Positions 11,766-22,350 of a stretch of DNA of 64,000 nucleotides are shown one piece after another (the stretch's first letter is position 1; each line of letters starts with the position of its first letter). The stretch comes from Isoetes taiwanensis. Taxonomy: Eukaryota > Streptophyta > Lycopodiopsida > Isoetales > Isoetaceae. The notes beneath the pieces were generated by a model that did no database searches, was not told the origin of the DNA, and saw nothing but the letters and a program-made list of their open reading frames with translations. The stretch is from the NCBI GenBank assembly GCA_021234155.1, contig JAJEKV010000095.1, positions 2,156,606 to 2,220,605 on the forward strand, read 5' to 3'. The translations under genes and the position numbers were made by a program.

Positions 11766-11798
11766 GCTCCATCCGGTGGTAGAGCTCATTCATCTCCC

Positions 11799-12041
11799 AT
11801 GGCTTCCTTGCCTGATCGTCCAGAGAACATCCAATCCTTCAGGTGCTACCTTAGCTATAATGATCTGTGTGAATGCTACAGAAATGGTATCAAACTTGAT
11901 CCATGGCTGCAGTCCAAAGCAGATGGTCCTGCGAGTGCTTGCAGGAAGCTCACTCGTGTTAAGGTCCACCTTTATTGGCTTCCTGATCAGGAGATCTTTG
12001 AGCTGAATAGCATCACGTGCTTTGATGTTGATGATGAGTGA
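11799..12041 (+). CDS. Small 80-residue protein of the 15.1-kb element
   Basis: An intact ORF begins MASLPDRPENIQSFRCY and ends CFDVDDE, with a cysteine-containing middle (YNDLCECYRN), a LDPW motif and an acidic end. I do not recognise its family. A diverged relative follows 2.4 kb downstream with the same promoter block and a related layout (IEAIKC, LLLDP), so this is a small gene family of the transposon and not a chance frame. The start is the first ATG after the TATA box, in CCCATGGC context. No signal peptide or membrane segment. Confidence 0.6.
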   Translation: MASLPDRPENIQSFRCYLSYNDLCECYRNGIKLDPWLQSKADGPASACRKLTRVKVHLYWLPDQEIFELNSITCFDVDDE

Positions 12042-12216
12042 ATCTGTATCTGCTAAGGATATAATAATGACATGAGTACCTATGAACTATGCAAGCTGTC
12101 TTTTATTTTCAATCACACCTATATTAGTCAAGCAGCAATGACGAGTGAATCATCTATGATATGTATACCTAATATAAGCACTTATGATTTGTGTATCTGT
12201 TAAGGATATATATAAT
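12042..12216. other. 3' flank of small ORF, AT-rich
   Basis: Short non-coding stretch with ACTATGCAAG and CCTATATTAGTC words. It ends in TATATAATAC at the junction with polypyrimidine element E3. Confidence 0.4.
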
Positions 12217-14086
12217 ACTAGTAATGGTGCCCAGCGTTGCTGGGCAAATGTTGGGAACATTTGTGGATGGAAACCTATTCAACTTAGACTCATTAACCAA
12301 GTCCATCATATCTAGGCTATAAGAGGTGTGCATTTGATAACCTTCCCTTTGCTCTATCCTGCATATCATTTTTTCCTCATTTTCTTACACACTTTCTTTT
12401 TTCCCTTTTCTTATTTTTCCTGCACATTTACTTTTCCCCTTCTCTCTCTTTTTTTTTCTTTTCTTTTTTACCCTCTTCTCCCTCCTCTTTTCCTTCCTTT
12501 TCTCCTTCTCATTTTTCCCTTTCCCTTTCCCGTTTTTGACGACTTTTTTCCTTCCCTTTTCACCTTTCTCCACCCTTCCCATTTTTCTCATGCTCTTTTT
12601 TCCCTTTCCTTTTCCCATTCCTTTTGCTTTTCTCTTTTGCCTTCCCTTTTCTCATGCCCTTTTTGCATTTCCTTTTCCCACCTTTTTTTTTATGTTTTTC
12701 TTCCTCTCCTCACCCTCTTCTTCTTTATCTCATGTCTCTTTTTTCCCATTTTCTTCTTCCTTTTTTCTCATGCCTTTTTTCCTTTCCTTCCCCCTTTCCG
12801 CCTCCCTTTTTCTTTTTCCCTTTCCTTCTTTTTTCATCATTTTCCCACCCTTTCCCTTTTTCCCGTGCCCTTTTCCTCTTTCCTTCCCCCCTTCCTTTTC
12901 TCTTTCCCTTTCCCTTTCCCTTTCTTTTTTCCTTTTCCCTTTTTCCCATGTATTTTTCCATTCCCTTTTTTCCACTTTTTTTTACTTGCCTTTTCTTCCG
13001 CCTTTCCCTACCCTCTTCCCCTTTTCCCCGTCCCTATTCCCCTTTTTTCTTTTTCTTTTCCCTTTCCCTATGCTCTTTTTCCCTTTATTTTTACCCTTTC
13101 CTCATCCTTTCCCTCTTCTAGTTTTTTCTGTGCCCTTTTTCCCTTCCTCTTTTCCATTTTCCCTCCTTATTCCTTGTGTTCTTTTTTCTTTCCCCTTTCC
13201 CCTTTCGCCTCCCATTTCCTTTTTCCTTTTCCTTCTTTTTTTCATCCTTTTCTCTTTTTCCATGCCCTTTTCCTCTTTCCTTTCCACCCTTTTTTTTCCT
13301 TCTCTATTTTCCTTTCCATTTTCCCACACCCTTTTCCATTCCATTTTTTCCACCTTTTTCACATGCCCTTTTTCCTCCTTTTCCCACCCTCTTCCCCTTT
13401 TCCCTTTTCCTCTTTTCCTATTCCATGTTTTCTGTTCTCTTTTTGCTTTTCGCTTTTCCCTTTTCCCTTTTTCCATCTCGTTTTCCCTTTCTTTTTTTCC
13501 TTTCCTCATCCTTTTCCTCTTCTCGTGCCACTTTCTCCTTCCTCTCTCATTTCCCTCTCCCTTTTCCTCATGCCCTTTTCCCTTTTTTTGCCTCCTTTTT
13601 CCTTTTTCCTTCCCTTTCTATTTTTCCATGCCCTTTTTTCCTTCTCTCCATCATTCTTATCTTCCCATTTTTCCCTTCCGTCACCATTTCCGTCTTCACC
13701 TTTTTCCCGTTGCCCTATTTTTCTTCCTTTTCCTCCCTTCCCCTTTTCTTTTCCCTTATTCTGTCCTCACCCTTTCCCCCTTTTCCTTTTCATAGTGTCC
13801 TTTTTTCCTTCCTTTTTCTCCCTTTCTTTTTCTTTCCCTTTTTCGTGCTCTTTTCCCTTTCCTTTTCCCTTCTCTCCGCTTTTCCCTTTTACCCATGCCT
13901 TTTGCCTCTCACTTTGCCCTTTTCTCCGCCATTTTTTCCTTTCCTCTTAAGAGATCGAGCATGGCCAATCACGGTGGTGGGAAGTTGTGCGATAAATCTC
14001 GGCTGTCGAATGCAATCAGACGATCTCAACTATCTAAATTAGGGTTTGATTGAAGACATACGCTAAAACTTTATAATATAAGATAA
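12217..14086 (+). mobile_element. Polypyrimidine element E3 (second subfamily)
   Basis: It starts ACTAGTAATGGTGCCCAGCG with the intact GCCCAGC/GCTGGGC hairpin. It shares the leader, C/T body and tail (ACTTTATAATATAAGATA) with E2 and E6. It is nested in the 15.1-kb element, so this family was still moving after that transposon formed. No gene. Confidence 0.75.
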
Positions 14087-14265
14087 GCATAGTGAATATT
14101 AGTTGATGTATAGAATGCGAGTACATGATAGAATCATACCCTGTAGGGAGATACATGATACTTGTATACATGATACTTATCACTCAATGATGGCGCTGAT
14201 CCCACCCCAATAATTTTACTTCACTATAAAACAGCTCCATTCGGGCTAGAGGTCATTCGTCTCCC

Positions 14266-14509
14266 ATGGATTATTTTCCTTCTTCTATTCACCACATCGA
14301 AGCGATCAAATGCTTTCGATGAGCCACTCTCGATCTTGTTGGTTGCCTAGATAGGCATCTTCTTCTTGATCCCTACTGCGAAGAAAAGCTTTGGGCTGCC
14401 GAGATTCATTGCCTGCGCGTCAATTAGTGTTATGATCCATCTGATATGGCTTCCTGGCGCGCGAGCTATGAGATATCAGGGATCACTACTACAATCTGAA
14501 GATGATTGA
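14266..14509 (+). pseudogene. Decayed relative of the small 80-residue ORF
   Basis: Preceded by the same ATAATTTTACTTCACTATAAAA block (14205-14232). The frame reads MDYFPSSIHHIEAIKCF, then a stop, then DLVGCLDRHLLLDPYCEEKL, and a second stop before CYDPSDMASW. Layout and length match the ORF at 11799. At least three stops break it. Confidence 0.5.
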
Positions 14510-14960
14510 ATCACACATTCAACATATAAGCACCGACCATCTTATCTATGAATCATGTATGCATTTATATATTAAAAGATGTAGCGAGTTATATATGATC
14601 ACAAATATAGTAATGTTATGTATTAAGATGAAAGATATGTATTACAAGTACAAGATCTCATGTATTAAGATGAACAATGTGCTATGTCTTTCCACATGTC
14701 TATAATATATTTGAATTTGAATTTGTTTTAGGCCTCTTGCCATTGGCATCCCGGCATAATGAATAGCATCTAAATTTTCATACCTTGAAGGATCGGAAGG
14801 ATTAGGCCGCCAACGCTTAGTCAAGCGGTCTTTGTAGTCCCCTCGGTAGGCTTCCACCACGATACAAAAATATGGCCAAAATATGTAGATTACGGATCAA
14901 GAACAAACATTCTCCTCTGCATATCCTAACCAAGTGGCGGTGTTATCATCTCCGGGTCGA
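14510..14960. other. Non-coding stretch between small-ORF relative and DUF7869-like gene
   Basis: AT-rich, with repeated GATGTATTAAGATGAA-type words at 14578-14690. The right part may be decayed C-terminal coding sequence of the minus-strand gene, but I cannot support it. Confidence 0.35.
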
Positions 14961-14983
14961 CTATAGAACAAACATACCCTTTG

Positions 14984-17900
14984 TCACATGTACGTGAGGA
15001 TCAAACTCTTCAAGAGGCAACCTTTGGGCGACCATCGGCCGGGCCACAATAAGATGGTAAAGGTCGTGTGACCAAAGCAGATCGTCGACCTCCTCGAACA
15101 AATCTTTGTTTGTTCTAGGGGCTTGTCTTGTTTGTGGCCAAAATGCATCATTTTGAGGGCGTCTGAAGCAACATCCTCCAAAGAGATAAGAAGTTGGCTC
15201 CAATACTCAACACTTGCCGTGTATTGCCTTGCAAACAAGCTACTTTCTTGATTCTTACATATGTCCTTCCATAGGGAGATGTATTTGTTGATGCTATCCT
15301 TCAACCACTGAAGATCTTTCAATGTTGGTCTAGGAGGAATATTTTGTGGCACACCACTTGGTATCATTGGCTGACCATGTTCATCCTCTTTCCACATTCT
15401 AACTCTGGAGAATCTCTTTGGAAGCCACTCTTTATGTGTAGGGGCGCATTTTGTATTGCATAACGAGGCCAATCTCACCATCTTAAATTTGAAGAGCAAT
15501 GGTTCAATATGCCCAACCAGGCGTTGGCCCTTATCGAGGATGAATCCCTTCACAAAATCCTTCAATTTGGAACTTCATCAATAAAGTATGGAATTGGGGA
15601 TTTTGCATTGCATTTTTGCTAAACAAGTAAAGTAGCTCTTTTTAGTGTCAAAGCATCCGAGCCGAACTCATCAAGGTTGAAAAATTTCCAAATAAAGCAT
15701 CAATATCATCATGGGTGTGGCGACCATCATAAAGCCCACTTGGATCTCATCAAAGACCTTAAGCCAAGTCAAATAAGATAAGTATGAAAAGACATACCTA
15801 TTTTGTTTTGCCTGTTTGCATTATCAAGTTGCAAATAGAGATTTCGGGGAAGAGGGTTGAACACCTCAGGGATTCATTGTAGTTGAAGTATTTGGCAATA
15901 CTTCTCCCATGGAAACAAGTTTGTTCTTCAAAGGATTGATGTCCTTATTTTGCTTGCATCCATTTGCAATCTGCATCAGAGCTTACTTCCACATAAGTCA
16001 CCTATCTTGTCCTCTTGCACCAATTCCAAGTTATGCAATATTCTAGAAAGTGAACCAATGTGGAAGTTTGAATCATCTTCCATAAATCAAGTGAAAAATG
16101 ACCATAGGCACGACCACCATGCCCATGAGTCAAAGCTCTGTCAAACTACTCTTCAAGCGATCACCTCTCCATCTTGTTTTGCTAGATGATGACTTCTAGG
16201 CACTAAAGTCTTAACCTGATCCATCTTATCATGTATTATACATAGATGATTTTCAGGAGACCGTCTTCAATGACAATGCTCTCCAATGCCAATATTGACC
16301 TGATCCATCTTATCAAGAGCATTGCTCTAGCATATGAGCCCGACGTTGAATTGCAAGATTTCGTCTCTCTCTTGTATCTTTTGTTTTTTCCAGCTTTTGC
16401 TTAATTACCACGCAGATGTTGCATTTAGAGAAGGCTGTATTTTTTGCAATGCTAACATCTGGAAATTCCCTTTTCCATATACTATAAAAAGAGTTCAAGG
16501 CTACAGTTGTTCCTGTAAGCTCTTCAACGACTGCTCCAACTTCTTTATGTACTAGTAATGGTGCCCAGCGTTGCTGGGCGTAAGTTGAGAGCCTATAAAT
16601 GTTTTGGGCTGCAGTGAGAAAAGCCCTATACCTTTCCCTTTCTGTTTCCCTTTCCCTTTTGCTCTATCCCGGATTTCACTTTTTCTTATTTTCTATACAC
16701 TTTTCTTTTTCTTTTCAGTTTTTTCACGTTTTTTCGCATATGTTTCCTTGTTTCCCCACCCCTTTCCTTCCTTTCCCTCTTCCCTTTTTCCGATAACCTT
16801 TTTCCCTTTCCTTTTCCTCCTTTCCCACCCTTTCCTTCTTCTCCTTTTTCCATGTCCTTCTCCCTTTCCCCTCACCTTTTTCCATGCCTTCTCTTTTCCC
16901 CATCCTTTTTCCATGCCTTGCCTTTTCCTCAATCTTTTAGTCTTTCGCTTTCTTCCATGCCTATTTTCCCTTATCTTTTCCTCCATTTCCCAGCCTTTCG
17001 CTCTTCATTTTTTTGGGTGCCCTTTTCTCCTCCCTTTTCTTTTTTTTTTTTCCTGTTTCATGCATTTTTACCTTCCCTTTTCCCATCTCCTCACCCTTTC
17101 TCCTTCCCCTTTTCTATGTTCCCTTTTTTTCCCTTTTTCCTATTTTCCTTTTTTTTTTGCCCCTCCCCCTTTTCCCCTTTTCCTCCTTTTTTTTTTCTTT
17201 TCCATTTTTTCTCTTCGCCCTTTTTCCCTTCCCTTTTTTTTCCACCCCTTTCTTCTTTATATTTTTCATGTGCTTTCCTTTTCCTCACCCTTTCCCACTT
17301 CTCTTTTTCCCGTGCGATTTTTTCTTCTTTTTCCCCTTCCTTTTTCTTTTCTCTTTTCCTTTACCCATGTTTTCTTCCCCTTTTCCCTCTGCTCCCCCAC
17401 TTCCCTTCCCTTTTCCCTTTCCTAATGGATTTTTTTCCTGTTTTCCTCCTTTCCCGATCCTTTCCTCGTGCCCTTTTTCCTTCTTTTCCTTTTCCTTTCT
17501 CTTTTCCCATGCCTTTCCACATTTGTTTTCTTTTCTTATTTTCCTATACTCATTTTCCTTTTTTTCCCACCCTTTCTCTCTTCCCCCCTTTTTTTTCCTT
17601 TTTTTTTTCTATTTCTCCGCCATTTTCCTCTTCCCTTTTATCTCATGCCCTTTCCCCCTTCCCTTTCCTTGTTTACCTTTTTTCGCTTTTTCTCATGCCT
17701 TTTTTTCAGGTTCCCTTTCCCCTTTTCCCTTTCCTTTTCTTTCTTCTCACTTTCCCTTATTTCTTCCCTTCTCCCCATCCTTTTCTTGTTCTCCCTTTTC
17801 CCTTCCCTCTTCCTCATTTTTCCAACCTTTTACTCTTCCCCTTTTCTCGATCCACTTTTTTCCTCTTTTTCTTTTTCCTTTTCCTATGCCATTTTCCATT

Positions 17901-19002
17901 CCTTTTTCCTCTTTCTTCAACGCTCTTCTCCCTTTTCCGATGCCCTGTTTTTCTTCCCATTTTCCATGCTTTTTTCCTCCTCCCTTTTCCCCTTTCTTCA
18001 ATCTTTTCTTCTTCCTTTTTTTCCCGTGCCCTTTCCTCTTCCCTTTACCACTTTATGTCTTCCCTTTTCCCTCGTGCCCTTTCCCCAGGTACCTTTCCCC
18101 CCTCCCCTTTTCTTTCTTCTTTCGCTTTTCATTTTTTCATGCCTTTTTCTCTTCTCTTATCCCCACCCTTTTCCCTTTGCTTTTCTCCCTTTTCCCATGC
18201 CTTTTTGCCCTTCACATTCTCTCGTGTCTCTTCCCTTTTCCTTTCCTCCCTTTTTCCCTTACCCTTTCCCCTTAAGAGATCAAAATACGACCAATCATGG
18301 TGATGGTAAGTCGTGCAATAAATCTCGGCCTTCGGATGCACTCAGATGATCTCGACCATTTAAATTAGGGCTTGATCCAATCCAAGAATTACGGTATAAC
18401 ATTATAATATAAGATAAGCTTCTTATTAAGAATGGAAGGAAGCTTCCGTACATTTTCTCTTACATCATCTCTACCTCTTTTGCTCCTATGGGGAATACTT
18501 TCAGCATTCTCCTGAATGAATCTGTCTAGCACACATTCTTGGCGATTAAAAGTGGATCCGGGCTTCTTAGAGCCGATTACCATGTTCCACTACCTTTGCA
18601 CCTGCTTCAAATCTGTTTCTCAATTGTAAAATGTTGGAACACTGATACCTAAAGCCATAAGCCACCCAAAAGACTCATTCCATCCCCTTGAGCACTATCT
18701 GTCCTCTCCTTCTCTCCCGTAAGTCACACTCGGCCGCGTCAAAAATCGTAACCCTTGCATTGTATGGTTGAGATAAAAATTCTTTTTCTTAATTCACATA
18801 CTTGATGCTTGGTAAGTTTCTTGTTGCTTATTTTTTGCAGCAGACTTGTCTTCATGAACTTATTGATTGAAGTTGTGGAGCATAGCCTTTCCTCTTTGCT
18901 CTTTCCCCTTGGGTTGTCTTGGAATCCTATGTGTGTAAGTATACTTCCTTTTTTCGTTTGAATTGAGCCCTGAATGTTGTCCTCAAAAGATTCTATTTCC
19001 AT
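14984..19002 (-). pseudogene. DUF7869-like transposon gene (possible transposase), split by element E4
   Basis: Minus strand, N- to C-terminus: a lysine-rich start (KISNKKLTKHQVCELRKRIF), then segments around KGMEVFWVAYGF and EAGAKVVEHGN, then FIQENAESIPHRSKRGRDD and VRKLPSILNKK. After E4 (16550-18417) it resumes with EVGAVVEELTG, NSFYSIWKREFPDVSIAKNT, FSKCNICVV, MDQVKTLVPR, HGHGGRAYGHFS, GRHTHDDIDALFGNFS and a 190-residue C-terminal block. The order FYxIWxxEFP..FSKC, MDQxKT, HGxGGRxYxxFxxD and GHTHDDID is what I know from DUF7869-type proteins, which are common in plant, algal and oomycete repeats; a DDE-type role is suspected but unproven. Frameshifts are present even outside E4. Its location inside TIRs makes it the best transposase candidate. 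Confidence 0.7.
16550..18417 (+). mobile_element. Polypyrimidine element E4 inserted in the DUF7869-like gene
   Basis: Begins TACTAGTAATGGTGCCCAGC with the hairpin and ends ATTATAATATAAGATA. Flanks are CTTCTTTAT(G) on the left and CTTCTTATT on the right, an approximate 8-9 bp target duplication. Removing it joins the codons for ILNKK to KEVGAVVEEL of the broken gene. Body and tail resemble E1/E5 but are more diverged. Confidence 0.75.
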
Positions 19003-19193
19003 ATCCTCATTTTCTTTTAGCTTCGAGCTTGCGGATGTTGTGAGACAGTCCTTCCATCCTGCAGCATCACATCGCTATTTTCCCATTGTACAAGGTAATT
19101 TTCTGCTGGCCTTTCTGCACAAGCATGACATTTGAGATCCTCTGTAATTAGTGCAGGAAGGATCTTTCCCACACAGCCCCACCTTTGAGTCTC

Positions 19194-20220
19194 CTAAAAT
19201 TCATCGTCAAGCGGCATCACGGGGATCATCAAGACAATTATGGCCTCTGCATATTTACTTCGGTCACATGCATGAAGAATGTGGCAATGCTTATCCAAGA
19301 GATCAGTTCTTGAGAAACTAGGTGGTGGTTCATCATCATCTGATGCTATCCTGCGAGGAAAACGTGTACCTAGATCCACTGTAGGATCAATTTCTTCATC
19401 TGCATCGACATTGCCTCTCACAGATTCTACAATCGAGGGTGATGATGGAGTAGCTAAATCAATGGCATGATATCTTATATCTTTACCCCCGTCGATAAAC
19501 GTGCCCACAGCCCTCTTCCAATGTTTTAGCGCCATCACATGGAATGGAAGGATGTGGGTAGGCACCACACCTCGGTAACTTGCCTTTCCTACGTTGAGTG
19601 CGTCCAACATTCTTCCCATGGATGCAAGTTCTATTCACCAAGACACCCTTACCAACCACAATTATTATTAATGACAAGGTTCACCATATTCTCTTGTCTT
19701 TGCTTCTTGTTTGAAGGAGCGGAGGAATTCGACAATTGAGTCGATGATGATGTTGTGGAGGGACTACTAGGCAAGTTCTTCCCTTCGATGTCGGGCGTTT
19801 CCGATGAGTAAGTTGGGGCTCCTTCACGATATTTCACTTGATTTCGAGGCCATTCGATAAATGTCCCCGCGGCCCCTCAATGTTATTCCGCTCCCTCACC
19901 TACGGAATGGGAAGCACATGGGTGGGCACTATGGCTTCATGACCTCCGACCACCACATTGCACCATGGAATGTTCTGCCATCGCGGATGGCCTCTATGCA
20001 ATTCATGTCCCACGGCAACTACCACATCCCCATCGACAAGGTTACGCTTTTCCTTTTCTGTGAGAATCAATACACATATATATATATACTTGTTAGAGAC
20101 ATGCAACCCTCGATGACATATACTTAGTGAAAATAAGCGAAAATGTGAAAAGAAATTATCGACATGAGACAAATGGTAGCGGCCTGCTCCATTTGATTTA
20201 AATGGCCTTTTCGCGCTCAT
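19194..20220 (-). pseudogene. DUF8039-like transposon protein, two domain copies
   Basis: Read on the minus strand. The first domain copy ends VPTHVLPIP ... GTFIEWPRNQVKY; a Ser/Pro-rich linker follows (SSPSTTSSSTQLSNSSAPSN, then KKQRQ). The second copy ends VVPTHILPFHVMALKHWKRA and VGTFID, followed by an acidic tail with DADEEIDPTVDLG. The GTFxxWP ending with a basic run is the hallmark of DUF8039, a putative DNA-binding domain of En/Spm-like transposon proteins. Stops and frame changes break the reading (around 19880-19900 and 19620-19680). It lies head-to-head with the ParB/methyltransferase-like gene, 2.1 kb away. Second-domain match is weaker than the first. Confidence 0.6.
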
Positions 20221-20435
20221 TTACCTTGAAAATGGCGCGGCTTGCGCCATTTACTCAATGGGCCATTTTCCTTGAAATGGAGCGGCGCGCCATTTTCCTT
20301 GAAATGGGCGCCATTTTTCGCCATTTCCCATTAAATAAGCGCATTTGCGTCATTTAAAGGGAAATTGTACTGCTCCATTTCAAGGAAAATATTGCTCCAT
20401 TTCAAGGAAAATGGCCCATTGACGAGTAAATGGCA
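20215..20435. repeat. AAATGGCGC palindromes, left cluster
   Basis: Degenerate AAATGGCGC/GCGCCATTT pairs, including AATGGCGCGGCTTGCGCCATT and GCGGCGCGCCATTT, interleaved with TTTCCTTGAAATGG. They lie in the 5' region of the DUF8039-like gene. Confidence 0.8.
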
Positions 20436-21717
20436 TCTTTATTCTAAATGCTATATCTAATAGCTAGAGTTATGGATTCCTATTACTACAAGATTCAAAG
20501 AAGACATCAATTGTTGAGAACTTATCTCTTGAACAAGATAGAGAAGATCTACCCTTAAACATATTAAAATATTTAACATCCTACATCCTACATTAAACAT
20601 ACTAAAACATTTTACTAGAACCGAATAGCCTCTAACCTCGACGCCATTGACGATTCGGATCTGCCATATCGAGAATGCGCTGAAGAATTTGGTCAAAGCG
20701 CTGAATAATCTTGACAAGTCCGGACAAGCGCTTGGAGAATCTGGACAAAAGCGCTGAAAAATGAAGACGAGCGCCATCGGAATGAAGCCAAAGCTGAAGA
20801 ATGAAGCCGCGCCTAAGAAACGAAGCTGCGCTGAAGAATGAAGACAAAGGGCTAAGCGGTACGCAAAAGAAAGACAAGCGCCAAGGCGGCAACCTAACTA
20901 TCGACTAAGGAACCAACGTCTAAGACGGAATAGGCGTCGGAGAAGCGCTTTGTCGACCAAAGAGATCTCAAGCGCAAAAACCTACGAATATTGAAACGAG
21001 GGCGAGGTGCATAAAATCGCGAACCGTCTGGTCGAGTATAAGCGCCTTCTAATGACCATGTCTCGCCTCGGCGGCGAGCGACGAAAAGGCCCATTATGAA
21101 ATGGACCGGGCAAATTCAAAGTTCAAAATACTGGTGAGCAAATTCAAATTTCAAATTTGAGCGGGCGGGAAAAGGACACGCAAGCGTCTGGGCGGAATGA
21201 CTTAAACTACCTAAGATTTATAATGGCGAACGGGCGGGAGAAACGACGGGGGGAAAATTCAAAATTTTAAAATTTGTAGAGACGGACTTAGCGGGGAAAA
21301 ATCGAAATTTTCAAAATTCGAGGAGGACGGGCGCAAAAATTTGAAGAGGCAGGCGGGTAAAATTGGTTTTCTTTTCTTTCCCCCGACTTTTCTTTTCTTT
21401 TCTTTCCGTCCAATTTTCATTTTCAATTTCATTGTTCTTTTCTCCCGCCTCCGCCTTCCGCCTTCCGCCTTCCGCCAGCGCCTAGCGCCTAGCGCCTTGC
21501 ACATTCTCTCTCCTATTCAACCATCTTCTCTCTCTAGCGCCTGTTGATCCGGGAGCGCTCGGAAAAAAAGTGGAGTAGGATTTATACGGTCCTGTACTTT
21601 TATACTTTTATACAATGGCGCAATCTTCGATCAAAATCCAGGAGCCAGGCTCAGGTTAGTATCTGTTGTTTCTTAGGTAGTGTCTTAGGTAGCTGAAGTG
21701 TAGTGTCTTAGGTAACT
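20436..21717. other. Intergenic region between the divergent genes
   Basis: No gene is supported. Rich in AGCGCTGAA, AAGCGC and CGCCTAGCGCC words (20680-20890 and 21440-21500), possibly decayed palindrome halves. 21110-21340 has repeated CAAATTCAAA motifs. Confidence 0.45.
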
Positions 21718-22035
21718 GAAATGGCGCGGACGCGCCATTTCGATAGGAAGAGGTGGGTTTGTAGCGCCCTTTTCCTCCTATAGTTTGTGAAATGGCGCGG
21801 TATCGCCATTTCCATAATGTCTGTTAATATTCTTGTAGAAGCGGACCCATAAAAGAGGAAATGGCGCACTGCGCCATTTAGACTAAATAGGCGCCTGCCA
21901 TTTGCTCTTTTATGGGTCCCTTCAAACAAATGGCCAGCAGAGGTCGCCATTTAGTCTAAATAAAAGCACTGCGCCATTTGCTCTATTATATAAAAGCTAA
22001 ATGGCGCACCTGCGCCATTTAGTCTAAATGCCGTT
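21718..22035. repeat. AAATGGCGC palindromes, middle cluster
   Basis: At least five hairpins such as AAATGGCGC-GGAC-GCGCCATTT, AAATGGCGCAC-TGCGCCATTT and AAATGGCGCACC-TGCGCCATTT, with TAGTCTAAAT linkers. They lie directly upstream of the ParB/methyltransferase-like gene. Confidence 0.85.
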
Positions 22036-22350
22036 TGCCTGTTTTAACTTTCTAGCACATGCCATTTCTCTCACCATGCTTACCTCGCCGCCGCTAGTCT
22101 TGGCAAGAAATGGAACGTGGTGACTTCGAGGAGCATAGTCCTCATTTGGAAGGTCTTGGTGTATGGAGATCGTTAGAGCCATACCCTTGATGAAGGCGTG
22201 GACCCAACCAAAGGAGACAAGAGGCGAACTTTGCCTCCTTGTCAAATCAGTCTGGTGAAGAAGGAGCCTCAACCGTGGCCCGGATGGGCATCATTGTCAA
22301 CATGAGAGAAGTCAAGAAACAAGGAAGACTTGACTTTCTTGGTTGCACAA

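Noticed and set aside
11799-12041. Possible relation of the small ORF to a short geminivirus accessory protein
   Set aside because: The resemblance is limited to a few residues near the N-terminus (PDxxxxFRC). There is no replication origin nonanucleotide nearby and no Rep gene. Chance is more likely.
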